Source: Prillingera fragicola | Lineage: Eukaryota; Basidiomycota; Tremellomycetes; Trichosporonales; Trichosporonaceae | Length of the DNA stretch: 64,000 nt | Assembly (NCBI GenBank): GCA_002335605.1 | Contig: BEDY01000004.1 | Coordinates: 496,001 to 560,000 of the forward strand | Direction of reading: 5' to 3' | Made by a program: the position numbers and the translations under genes | Notes under the pieces: model-generated | What the model was told of the DNA's origin: nothing | Databases searched by the model: none | Seen by the model: only the letters and a program-made list of their open reading frames with translations | In this document: positions 43,491 through 53,893 of the stretch, piece after piece | Numbering within the stretch: the first letter of the stretch is position 1 | Layout of the letters: each line of letters starts with the position of its first letter

Positions 43491-44524
43491 ACCCCCCCCC
43501 CCCCCCCGTGCCAGTGGCCAGGTCCGATATTAAGCAGCTACCTCTAGAGACGGCCACCTGTCTTTTAAACGAGAACGGCCATTTGTCTTCGGAATGGCAG
43601 TTGCAGTACCAGCACCGACGATTTTGTTGCCGGTTAATGCAAAGTGCAGCTTCTGTGTGGCAACGCCTGTGGCAGGTGTCCATGCCTTGCACTCCCGTTG
43701 CATTCGTGCAGCACACTATGCAGCAGCAGGAACAGCACACGACCACAACGCCAAGAGGCCGGGCAGACATTGGGACCTGATCGTGACGGAGAAAAAGCCT
43801 AATCTAATCAACCGGGTGTACACTCTCGTCAGCGCGCGCCGGACCGTCCCTGTGCCGGCCTGCAGAAACAAAGTCGACGACGCCATACCACCTGCAGCCC
43901 AAGGATCGAAGGAGTACATGCACAGATGTGGCTGTTGTTCCTGTGGCGTTCAAGGCTGAGCGCGCGTGGTCGTGGCGCAGACAAGGTTTTCGGCGCAGAT
44001 GGAAACGCTGTCAGGACTTGCAGGACACGGACAGGCATGCTTGCGTTATCGTGGCGGGTGAGGCGTCCCGATTGGGGCCGTGGCGTCCGGCCCTGTGGCT
44101 TGATAGTTGCTGCACTGCGTCGACAGTGTTGTCATCCTGTGATTCCACGCTGAAGAGCATGTTGCAGTGACAAAGACCCAGATCCATGAGTCGTCCATCG
44201 ACTCACAGTTGCTCAGCTAGCCCACTCCCCGTTCAGATGCCCATTTATCCTTTAGATCCGTTCATTGAACAAACTTTGTCAGTAAATACGAGGCGCCGCC
44301 ACGGCGGCGAGTGGCTGCACGCTCGTGCACAGAGTTGAGCACATATGCACACGGTGCATCGAAGTGGTGCTACTATGAAGCTCTAGCAGGCCGCCAATGT
44401 GGCGGCATGTGGTGGGTTGGAGTGTAAAATGATATGATCTCGCTAAATGTGTTGAATTGGGTGGCGGCATGGTGAATGAGTTGGCCCACTGTGGGCCGGG
44501 TCGAAACGCGGTGTTATTATACAA
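42465..44524. other. 2.1 kb gene-free region containing a poly-C tract
   Basis: This region lies between two gene ends that face each other. Its main feature is the poly-C run at 43410-43507. Frames that cross the run on the minus strand are glycine homopolymers and were rejected. Flanks have ordinary complexity. Confidence 0.6.
43410..43507. repeat. Poly-C homopolymer tract
   Basis: 81 consecutive C bases (43410-43490), a single A (43491), then 16 more C. The opposite strand is poly-G. It is by far the longest homopolymer in the window and is bordered on the left by C-rich sequence. Confidence 0.95.
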
Positions 44525-47500
44525 CTACATTTGATGACTGGGGCGACGCTGGTGCACAGAGTGACCACGCTGGTCGGCCATGTGGGCAATCGTGGCAAAT
44601 GGAGGAAGTGTCGTGCCCTCGTCGGCTGGGCGATGCTGCTGCTGCGAGTGCTGGCGCTCCTGCTGCGGCACGCGGAACATTGGGTTGATCTCCTGGTGGG
44701 CCTCGCCCCAGTCTCCAATGCTGGGCAGCATGGGGCGACTGCCGTGGCGCTGGCTGCCGCTGTGAGGCATAGTGTGCGAGGGAACCTTGCCGTACGGGCC
44801 CTGGGGCTGTTCGTAGAGCTGCTGTGTTATGGCGTTGCCGCCCCGACGGCCGAGCGACAGCGACGACTCGGAGGCAGACTGAACGGTAGCCTGACGGGCA
44901 AGCTGCGAAGCAAGCTGAGACTCGAGCGAGGCAGTCGATGCAGAGACGAGCGATGTCGACGAGTGCGACACCTTGGGGCGATAGGCTGAGCCTGGACCCA
45001 TCGAGGGCGTACGGCGGCCTTGGTTAGCAGGGTCGGGCCAAATGTCGCGGGCGCGTCGAGGTCCGGGGTCGCTGTCGACTGTAGCCACAGACAGCAGGCT
45101 CCGCGACTTGGCAGACGCGCGACCTATACTGCTGTGGTCGTCGTCCTCGCCAGTCTTGCGGGCCTTGTGTCGTCCAGACTCCTCATAGCTAGCAAGCGCA
45201 GGGTTGGACAGATAGCCCGAGTTGGAACCGTGGCTACGCATCGAGCTGACAGACTGGACCGACTGGGAGCCGATGCCTCCACTGCCATAGCGACTCATCC
45301 CAAGGGACTGCTGCTTGACGCCGTTAGTAGCCTGAGTTGGGCTTGGGAAGTTGTACAGGACATCTCCCGCTACGCTGGTACCATGGCTGTCAAGGAACTG
45401 AGCCTGCTTCTGCAAAACTGCTCGAGCGCGTTCCTTTTGAGCACGCTCGGCAGCTTCACGCTTGGCCTTGGCCAGCTCCCGAGCCTCACGCTCCGCCTCC
45501 TTCTTGGCTTGCTTGGGATTGAGAGCAGCCATTGGCTGGAGCTGATCGCGTTCCCCGGCGTAGTGGCCAGACTGAGTGCGCTTGAGAGACGCCGGCTGCG
45601 AATGCTCGTCGACGGCGGGAAGAGAAGAAGTACTCTTGTCGCCGTCGCCAAACACCGATCCAAGGCCCCACCGCTTCTTCTTGGGCGCAGGTGCGAGCTT
45701 GGTGGTGCTCATCTGCGGGCCGGCCTGGATAGGAGGTGGAAGCTGCATGACAGACTGGGCGGCCAGACGGGGAGTCGAGTCGAGGTCGCGCTGGTTGATG
45801 CCAAGGTTGGGAGTCGATGACGCCTGGCGACCCGGCTGTTGCATCGGCTGGTATGCCTGGTATTGCTGCTGCTGCTGCTGCTGCTGCTGTTGCTGCTGCT
45901 GTTGCTGCTGCTGGAGGTGCTGTTGCTGCTGGCGCACAAACGCCGCGACCTGGGGGTTGGGCTCGTGAGGACTAACCGCTGGCGATTGCTGCGACGGAAT
46001 GCGTTGCATGTTACCGGCAGACAATTGCGGCAAGCTGGCGAACGACGCACTGGCCGAGGTAGCAGCCGACGTGTCGAACATTGAGCCATTGTGGGTCGAC
46101 ATGGCCAGCGAAGGACACCTGCTGGCGGCAAGGGCCTGCTCCTCCGCCCAGCGACGCTGGCCATAGCTGGACAAGTCGTCGGTCGGAAGATCGAGTTCGC
46201 GCAGCTGGTGGACCAAGGTCGAAGTAGCGTACGGGTTCCGCGAATCGGTCGAATCCTGGCGCTGAAGTGGCACAGGGCTTGGAGCTCCAGAAAAGTAGAC
46301 GTGAGAGGGGGCGTTCTGCTGCATCTCGACGTGCTGCATGTCCGGTGGTGGCAACGTGCGCATGTCTCCGTTCGCAAACTGAGGGCGCAGGTCCGGCTGC
46401 GAGTGGGCGTGCGAAGGGGGCAACTGGCGAGGCTGGACGTCGATGACGGCTGGAGGGACAGCGGCGGCAGGAACCGGAGACGAGGGCTGACCACGGGCAA
46501 ATGGAATCCGGGGCAGAGGAGGCATGTGCTGCAAGTGAGGCAGGGTTTCGTGCGAATAAGGGTGATCGATGCACTGACTCGAGGTCAAGCGAAGTTTCGG
46601 GTCATACCTCAAGAGATCGGCTATGCAGTCGACCAGTGACTGTGGCGTATCCTCGGGGAACAGGCTTCGGAAATGAACTGGCTTGCGCTTAGGGAACGAA
46701 AAGCCGACCTTCTTGGCAAGCTTGACGCCAGTCGGCCAAGTGCCTCCACCAACCACCCGGCCGCGCTCGTCGACCCCATGGTCAACATTGGGGTCGCCAA
46801 GTGCGTCCGTAATGCGGTAGACCTGGTCAATCTCGCTAACGCCAGGGAACAGAGGCTTGAGATTAATCATCTCGGCGAGAATGGTGCCGAGGGCCCACAT
46901 GTCCACTGGCGCGCCATACTCGGTCGAACGCAGCAACACCTCGGGCGCACGGTACCAGCGGGTCGAGACATACTCGGTGTACGGAGGCTTTGAGTTAATC
47001 GCGCGCGCAAGACCAAAGTCGGCGAGCTTGACGATAACCTGGACATCCTTTTCGATGCGGTGGTTCAGCGGTGGTAAGGGTGCGTCGCGGCCGTGCACCC
47101 GGCGATGCGCATTGATCTCGTTCAACGCGGCTGAAGAGAGGTAGTCGCACAGGCCAGTTGTTGTGACAAGCAGGTTTTCGGGCTTCATGTCGCGATGAAA
47201 GTAGCCATACTGGTGAATGTGATGCAAACCAGAGACAACCTGGTGGAAGCAGCTGGCAATGAGTCCGGCAGCCAGTGGCCTGCCCCTGCGCGACTTTGTA
47301 AGCTGGTAGAGGTTGCCCTCCATGCACTCGAAGACAAAGTAGAGCTCGCGCGAGCGTGGCGAGATGAAGGCATCGTACAGTGGAATCACTGCCGGGTGTG
47401 GGGGGATTGTTCGCAACGACTGAAACGTCAGTTTCCCCAGCTTCTGATCTACGCGATGTGCTACTCACGACAAGTTCTCCCAGCGTTCGCGCCTGCTGCC

Positions 47501-48349
47501 ATCCGCGGTCCCACACACGCTTCATGCGTTTCAACGCAACGAGACGCTTTCCAGCCCATTCAGGGCGGGCGCCAGCGCCGCACTGCATTGCCGATAAAAG
47601 GACGTTGGGCTTTACGGGCGAGTGCCAGTCGCACAGCCAGACAGTGCCAAAGGAGCCATCACCGAGGACCTTCATCTCGGTGTAGGAGCGGTCTTTACCT
47701 GGGCCTGTCAGAATGTGCCAAAGCGGCAGGACTCACAAGGATCATCGACGCCAACGCGGCCGTCATTCTCGCTAACCGGCATGCCATACGACTCGCTTCC
47801 TCGTCGCACGTCACTGGGCGGTGCGTCGCTCCCACGACGTACCAACTGGTCGGACAACCCACTTCCTCGTCGCCCGGGAAAGGGGTCACGAGAAAATGCG
47901 TCGCTTGCCCGACGTGCGGCATGGGGGTCGGGAGAGCCGAGAGACATGTCACTGAATCGTTGAGCCGCAAGACTTGCCGCTGTGCGGGCAGGGTCTGATG
48001 ACGGGCCAGCCTGAAGTGGTGGGCGGTGCCCGGTGTGAGCGGCAGACGAGGGATATGTTGGAGGAAGTGATTGAGGAGGAGTGGGAAGGTAGCTGGTGGA
48101 TGCTGGCGAGTAAAACTCAGAGTGTGAAGGAGAGTCGACCTGGGAGGAGTGGCCAGAGTTGGTGGCCAAGTGTGCCTGTGACTGTGTGTTGAGATACAGC
48201 TGTTGCTGCTGTTGCGGCTGCTGCTGCGCTGTCAGATGAGCAGGGAGTTGCTGATGTGAGTGTGAAGGGTGCGGCGCTTGTTGGCCAAGGTGGTAGGCCG
48301 AGCTGGCAGCGGGGCCATGCTGAGCCGCCATTGTCGCGTGCTGCGCCAT
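44525..48349 (-). CDS. CRK1: Crk1/Ime2-type CMGC protein kinase (MAK/RCK family)
   Basis: Exons are complement 48349-47737, 47698-47469 and 47419-44525, giving 1245 residues. A Gln/Ser/Pro-rich N-terminal extension of about 200 residues precedes the kinase domain: LGDGSFGTVWL (216-226), VALK with Lys 261, HRDMKPEN (Asp 358), DFGLA (Asp 415) and a TEY activation site (429-431) in YTEYVSTRWYRAPE. The subfamily is that of yeast Ime2, human MAK/ICK and basidiomycete Crk1, which act in meiosis, mating and morphogenesis. Two inserts are unusual: about 20 residues before VALK and about 45 between HRD and DFG. The 800-residue C-terminal tail is Gln/Ser-rich, with a 17-Gln run and a basic coiled stretch (EREARELAKAKREAAERAQK). 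Confidence is high for the family and moderate for one-to-one orthology. Confidence 0.93.
45864..45914. repeat. CAG/CTG microsatellite coding poly-Gln
   Basis: An interrupted CTG/TTG run on the plus strand encodes about 17 consecutive Gln in the kinase tail on the minus strand. A second shorter Gln run follows a few codons upstream in the protein. Confidence 0.9.
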
Positions 48350-51300
48350 GTGTTTTAAGGCAAGTATTGGGGGCGACGACTCTGATGATCGTCGGCCTGG
48401 GCGGTCCTGGTGGCAAAGGGGTACCGTCGAGTGGTTGGCAGGTGCTGCGCAGGTGGAGGCTGCGGGCAGCTGGTGATTACCCGCTAACAGCCCCTAGTGC
48501 TAGGCAGTTGCGCAAGCACAAGAGTTGGTAGCTGGCAGCGCACGAGTTTGTCGATGATTACGGAGCGCGGGGCGCACCGAGACGTGTCGTGGGAGGAAGA
48601 AATGGGAGGGGAAGGCGGCGGCGTCGCGAACAAGACTCGAAATATCACCAGGATGAGGGCATGTCTCTGTTGGCAAGCTTGTGGTCAATCTCCAGGTGAG
48701 GGGAGAGTGTGGTGAGCTGGTCTTGTTGAAAGAGGACGCAGGACGGCGGCGCACGTTGCCGGAGTGTCGTAGTCTGCAAGGACGAAGAGAAGCTGTTCAA
48801 GAGGCGCTACTGTGGACACTTTGCGAATGCAGGTGGACACCGAGGTTTCAGCTACCTGTAGTCACTTCCCACAGACTCGGTTGACGAGACGCCAGAGACG
48901 CTGCACGGGTAAATGGCAGAGCACGATGTCGTACTGCTTACGTCTGCAAAAGTGTGCGCGCGCAAAGGGCAGTGGCGAAAGAGTTGGTCGAGAGGAAGGC
49001 CCGGCCGGCCGTGTGGGAGTGTGGACGAGAGGAAGGGAGGGACAGGAAGATGTGCAGACGACACTTGGAGGTCTAGGATTTCGCAGCCCGGCGGTGGGTC
49101 AGGGAGACGATGTGCAAGGTCGGAGGTCGGAAAGACGTTGGTGACTTGCGTAAGTTGGCGAGTGCGTGTGTGTGTGCGTGTGGCCTGGTGGTGGTGGTGG
49201 TGGGTGGGTGTTGAAGAGAGTGGTACAGTTGACAAAATGGCTCTGGGGCGGGAGAGTGAGGCTTGTGCGTCGCAGACCAGCAGGGGCACTAGGCAGGTTG
49301 CAAGATCCTGCACAAGAGATCACTAGCCTAAAGCTGGGACTTCTGACTGCGACCACGCTACTGATCAGAATGCAGAATGCATAGTCAGACTTGCCTCGGC
49401 GCACGAGTGCCCGAGTCCGCCTGCCTGCTGGTCTGCCTGGTCCCTAGCGTACAGTGCAGTACCTCGACCGAGAAATGTCCCGCTAGACCCGTCTAATTGT
49501 CTTTTGCTCGGCCTGTACCTCTTGTACCTGCGGTACCTTGATTCAGAGTCGTCTGGGGTCTGTCATCTGCAAAACCCAGCCGGGCGGCGGCGGCGGCTGC
49601 GACTGCGGCGGCGGCTTGGACTGGACTGGGCTGGGCTGGGTCTGCAGCCGCCGCTGCAATCCATGAACAAGTGCTGCTGCTATCGTTCCCAGTATTGAGG
49701 ATTTCAGAGTTTAGTACGTGCGCCTCGTCGGTACCTCGCTACAGATTACCCTTTGATCTGGTAACCCATCAAGCACCAGCGGGCTAGTCCGAACTTGTTG
49801 GGACGACCAGACACGCGCTCAGCAGCAGCACAGGAGCAGAGCAGGAAGCTCGGTCTCGAACCCTTAAACCGTCCCCCTCCGTCCCTTAAGCCGGTGATGA
49901 AGGGGGAGCTGTTCTGCACGCACTCTGCACGCGCGAGCCGATGCGACACGCTACACCCCCCTTCGATCGGTCCACAAGTGGATTAGATTGTTTGTCGACC
50001 CCTTGCCTGTCCGCGGCATTACCGCCAAATGACTCTCATTCTGCGCTAGTGCATCCACCACGATGCGATCATCCATGCATGATGCATCCATGTTCTGGCC
50101 ACGCGCACAGCTCCGAGTCGGAATCCAGCAAGTCTATGTGCGTCACCTCGTCACCTGTACTGTACATGTACGCCATCAACGCCTCTGTATCATTACCCTG
50201 GATCCACTGAATCTGAACACGTCGTCGCCGTCGCCGCCGAGCACGGACCTCTACACGCATCCCCCGTCCTCCGGCGATCACGGCCGTAGCTCCACGCAAC
50301 CAACGACTGCAACGAAATTACTCTTCTGGCCGATGCAATTAACCCCCCTCGTCCCTCGTCAACGGTTCCATCGTCCCCAAACGGACGTCATTCGGAAGGC
50401 GGTTGCCAACTTGGTTTTGCCTTGGCCACTTTGGTAGGATGAAACCCACGCTAGATGGGCCAGACTCCGGCCAGGCCCCGTCTGCGCGTCCGCCCCTCCT
50501 CCTCCTCCCACACATTTTGTGAGACCAGCTAAAAGTGCCCGAGTGCCCAAGAGTGACATACATGTTACACCCTACGAGCAATGCTCGTCGTTTGCTCTTC
50601 TTTTCCCCTGCACATCTCATCCTCGCGGCGGCGGCCACGTTGCCCACCTGCCAAGCCACAATGCCGGGTGAAGCGAACATCAATCTCGCACGCTGCACTA
50701 CTACTCAGGCATGCCTGACCGCCGATTCCAGGTTCCCGTATATGAACTCTGATAATGCAGGCAACAGAGGATGCCGCAACTCTGACCCTGCCCCTGGCCT
50801 GCCAGGCAGCCACCAAAACCCCTGGACCCGTGGCTGCGGGGTCGCAACTAATCTCCAGATCTCGGTCATGGTCACCGTCTGCATTCTCGGCGCCAAGAAA
50901 GACCTCTTTATGACTCAGCCGTCCGACGGCGGGTACCAGATATGCCGCGACCGTATGCAGTTTGCTCACCGTTTTGCAAGGTCGCTTGATCGCGAGATCC
51001 AGTGTCAGTGATCAAGTATAGGTTGGCTGTTTTTTGTCGCCGTGTCTCAACCTTAATTCTAGAGATTGCGCAGGCTGCATTCCGCCGGCGTATGCATTAG
51101 AGTTTGGGCGATTGCAAGGCGTCGACACACCGGTACCATCGCTTCCCTGGAATAATGCAATGACGCAGAGGGCGAGCTCGATAAAGGTGTTGGCATCGAG
51201 ACATGAAATGATGCTCCACAACGCCACACTTGAACTTTGATCATTTGAATCGACCATTCAAGCCCTCGGAACCGCATGATCCGTTGGAATCTCGAGCATA

Positions 51301-52304
51301 GTTGGCACTGCACTCGAGTTGCGTCTCCCCTATGCTTGAAGCTTGCAACCAGTCGTGCCTCGGTTGCATAGGAATTCGCTAGCGAGGCAAAGGAAGGAAA
51401 ACGTGCACATTCTGCTCATTCCGAGTGACTCCCAAGTTCTCCTCCGCGGTTAGTCAGGCGGAGTACGTCGTCCAACGCACGCGTCAGCAATGTGCTCCTG
51501 TTCGCCAATGTCGCGGCAAGTAGGGGCTTTGGCTCCTCAGCAGCGTACTCTTGGAAGAAGGTATCAAGGAGTTGGTCAGGTCGGCTACCTAAATTGTCGG
51601 CCACTGCCGCCATCCCCTGCCTCACTACGGAACACTTGTCCGTGTTCCATTCCTGTTCCCAAGATCCCCAGACCCGAGGACAAGAACGAACCCACAGGCA
51701 AGAGAGCTTCTGACACAGCGAAACGCACAGCGCGTGTGGCCAAATAGCGATACCGCTAGGGGTGTGTTTCTCGAACCGGTACGGCAGGTCACACCAACAC
51801 GGTGCTTCCGCGAAACCACTACAGGGCACCACCGATCTCTCCCACCGATCCACCGATCCCATCCAACCCGTCGCTGCAGGACGTATGGAGAGACAGAAAA
51901 CACCCTATCGACGTCCCCGAATGCACGCCACGGTGCCCTATGGGTTTGGAGAAACACACTGACCTTTCGGCTCGCCTACGGCGGACTTTGTAGCTTGGTT
52001 TACTGCACAGACCAACCAAGCGCCCGTCAGCGAGGTCATGGCCGCCCGCCGACTCCGCCGTCGCTGAACGCCACCTTTGTCTTTCGTCTGTGGTTTGTAC
52101 CGCCGTACGACGTCTTATGCACGTGTTGCCTGCACATGTTCATCGGCTCTGGGGTCCTGCCCTGGGCAAGGAGGAAGAGCTGTGATCGGGGGAAGACTGG
52201 AATGCGGAGTCACTGACGGTCGGGCGAGTGGGCAGCCATCGCTTTTTGACAATTGCTTTCATTACCTCTACAGACCCCGCCAAACCATCGGCCGCTACAA
52301 GGTG
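48350..52304. other. 4.0 kb region without a recognised gene
   Basis: The region lies upstream of the kinase gene and ends at the stop codon of the zinc-ribbon gene. It has GT-rich and GGT-rich simple sequence near 49160-49210. Frames such as the minus-strand one at 51416-51862 lack known domains. It may hold a long kinase leader, promoter elements or a non-coding RNA. Confidence 0.45.
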
Positions 52305-53401
52305 TTATTTACCCCCGTAGCGTTGCGGCGGTGGAGGTGGGTTGCCCATATATTGCTGTGGAGGGTACTGCTGATGCTGTTGCTGTTGCTGATACCCTCC
52401 TTGTTGTGGGTATCCTCCTCCTGGATTGAATCCTCCGCCTGGCACCTGTGGGTCGTGGCCGTCGCCCTTCTTCATCTGCCAGTCTGACGTGTCAGTGCAG
52501 CTTTTGACGGGATACTGGACGTACTGCAGATGGAGCAGAGCCAAATGTGCTTCTTGCTGAAGGGGATCAGAGGGATCCAAAAGAACTCGAACCAGGTACG
52601 CGACTCGGCGCCGACGACCGCAGCTGCAAAGTATTAGCATCGGGAGGAGCAGTAGACCGCGTAGGAGCGGCGCTGTGGCATCTCCAAAAGAACTCGGGCT
52701 GCACCACACGTACCGTTGTTGCAACGGGGACACAGGCGGCCTTGTTCAGGTGCGTCCTGCTTGATCTGTAGAGTCGTCAGTGTCTGGTCACACCAAAATA
52801 GGCATGTCATGGAGCACAAGGCCGTATCGAGACATGTCATGGAGCCCAATGCCGTATCAAGAGCTGGTGCCCAACAATTGCAGGCGGTGTGTTGTGCTGT
52901 GTGTTGCGCAGCACTCGCAGACATCCTCCCCCGCAGGCTACCTCATGGCTACGCCCGCAACACGCTTTTCCGACGCCGTGGAGCGCCTAGCCCGCGACGC
53001 AGCGAGTGTCTTCCCGGACTGATGCCCCCAGCGCTTGGCGCCGCAGACCACGCTCCAGCATGCTCACTGGACGTCGTGCGAGCAAGGGCAACGGCAGCTG
53101 CGGCAAAGCAGTGTAGGAGGATGCCCCAAGCTCCAGCGCGCACAACCACCGCGTATTCAGCGGCCTCTCCCAAACTGAACACTGGATCCGTACCACTCCA
53201 GCAACGACTGAGGCTGGAAACCACTGCGCACCTTTGTGGGAAATCCGACTGTAAAAACGTATCAGCCCGGCACGAGCACGCTCAGTGTGTCTCAAAACTC
53301 ACAAATGATAGGAATACCTAGTTGCCAGTGCGTCAGCTCTTGCCTCCCTGACGTCCCGCGCAAACGGCCATGCGCAATGGCAGGAGCTACTCACAAGCCA
53401 T
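52305..53401 (-). CDS. Zinc-ribbon protein with Gly/Gln/Pro-rich tail
   Basis: Six exons on the complement (53401-53395, 53317-53303, 53248-53232, 52765-52714, 52623-52525, 52483-52305) give 122 residues. The first three exons are only 7, 15 and 17 nt and together encode MACIPIIFGFPTK. Then CPRC (25/28), SRTWFEFFWIPLIPFSKKHIW and CSIC (60/63) form the two-knuckle zinc ribbon seen in small fungal proteins, in which a hydrophobic FWIPLIPF segment lies between the Cys pairs. A tail rich in Gly, Pro, Tyr and Gln follows, ending in PPPPPQRYGGK. The hydrophobic centre suggests membrane association. Function is not known. The third intron is 466 nt. All joins are in phase and rebuild a typical family N-terminus, which supports the microexons. 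Confidence 0.85.
52803..52862. repeat. 30-bp tandem duplication inside an intron
   Basis: Two adjacent 30-bp copies (52803-52832 and 52833-52862), each beginning CATGTCATGGAGC and containing GCCGTATC, differ at three positions. They lie in the long third intron of the zinc-ribbon gene. Confidence 0.85.
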
Positions 53402-53893
53402 GCTGGATGCGTTGTTGTTGATGTGAAAGGAGAATCCAAGAGTATGCACGTGTGGTTTCTTGGCACTGGGCCGTAGCCCTGTTGCATCGCCCTCGTCGCC
53501 TGGGTGGCAAATGGCAGGGGCAGCTTGTTGATGCGCAGAAAAGCATCCGTCCGGCAATGACGACACTGAATTACGACACGCACCCGTCCAACCAGACGCG
53601 CCATCAGGCTTCTACCTGGATCATCAACCTTCTATGCTTTCGCTCCGTATCTTATCTATGCCACTGCGCTGGTTGAGTCAATGCCACTATCCATCATCTC
53701 TACGTTAACAGAGTAGCGCACCAAACTATGGCTCATGGGGAAAATCTACAGTACAACGCTTGTGAGCGGCGCGAGGGGTACAGGTGCGCCGCTGCGTGGA
53801 GATGGGAAATAGGTAATGGCCTCTGGTGGGCGGTTGAGTTGTCGAGACATTCTACACACAGTGGCTTTCGACACAAGTCGACAGAAAAGACGC
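53402..53893. other. Spacer between zinc-ribbon and HMG genes
   Basis: The 492-base spacer holds the promoter of the zinc-ribbon gene and the 3' end of the HMG gene. Nothing else was recognised. Confidence 0.5.

Noticed and set aside
43351..43770. Minus-strand frame with a long poly-Gly run
   Set aside because: The run is only the translation of the poly-G tract and the flanks show no coding character.
51416..51862. Minus-strand 148-codon frame
   Set aside because: The C-terminal half looks weakly protein-like, but there is no family motif, splice context or neighbour support.
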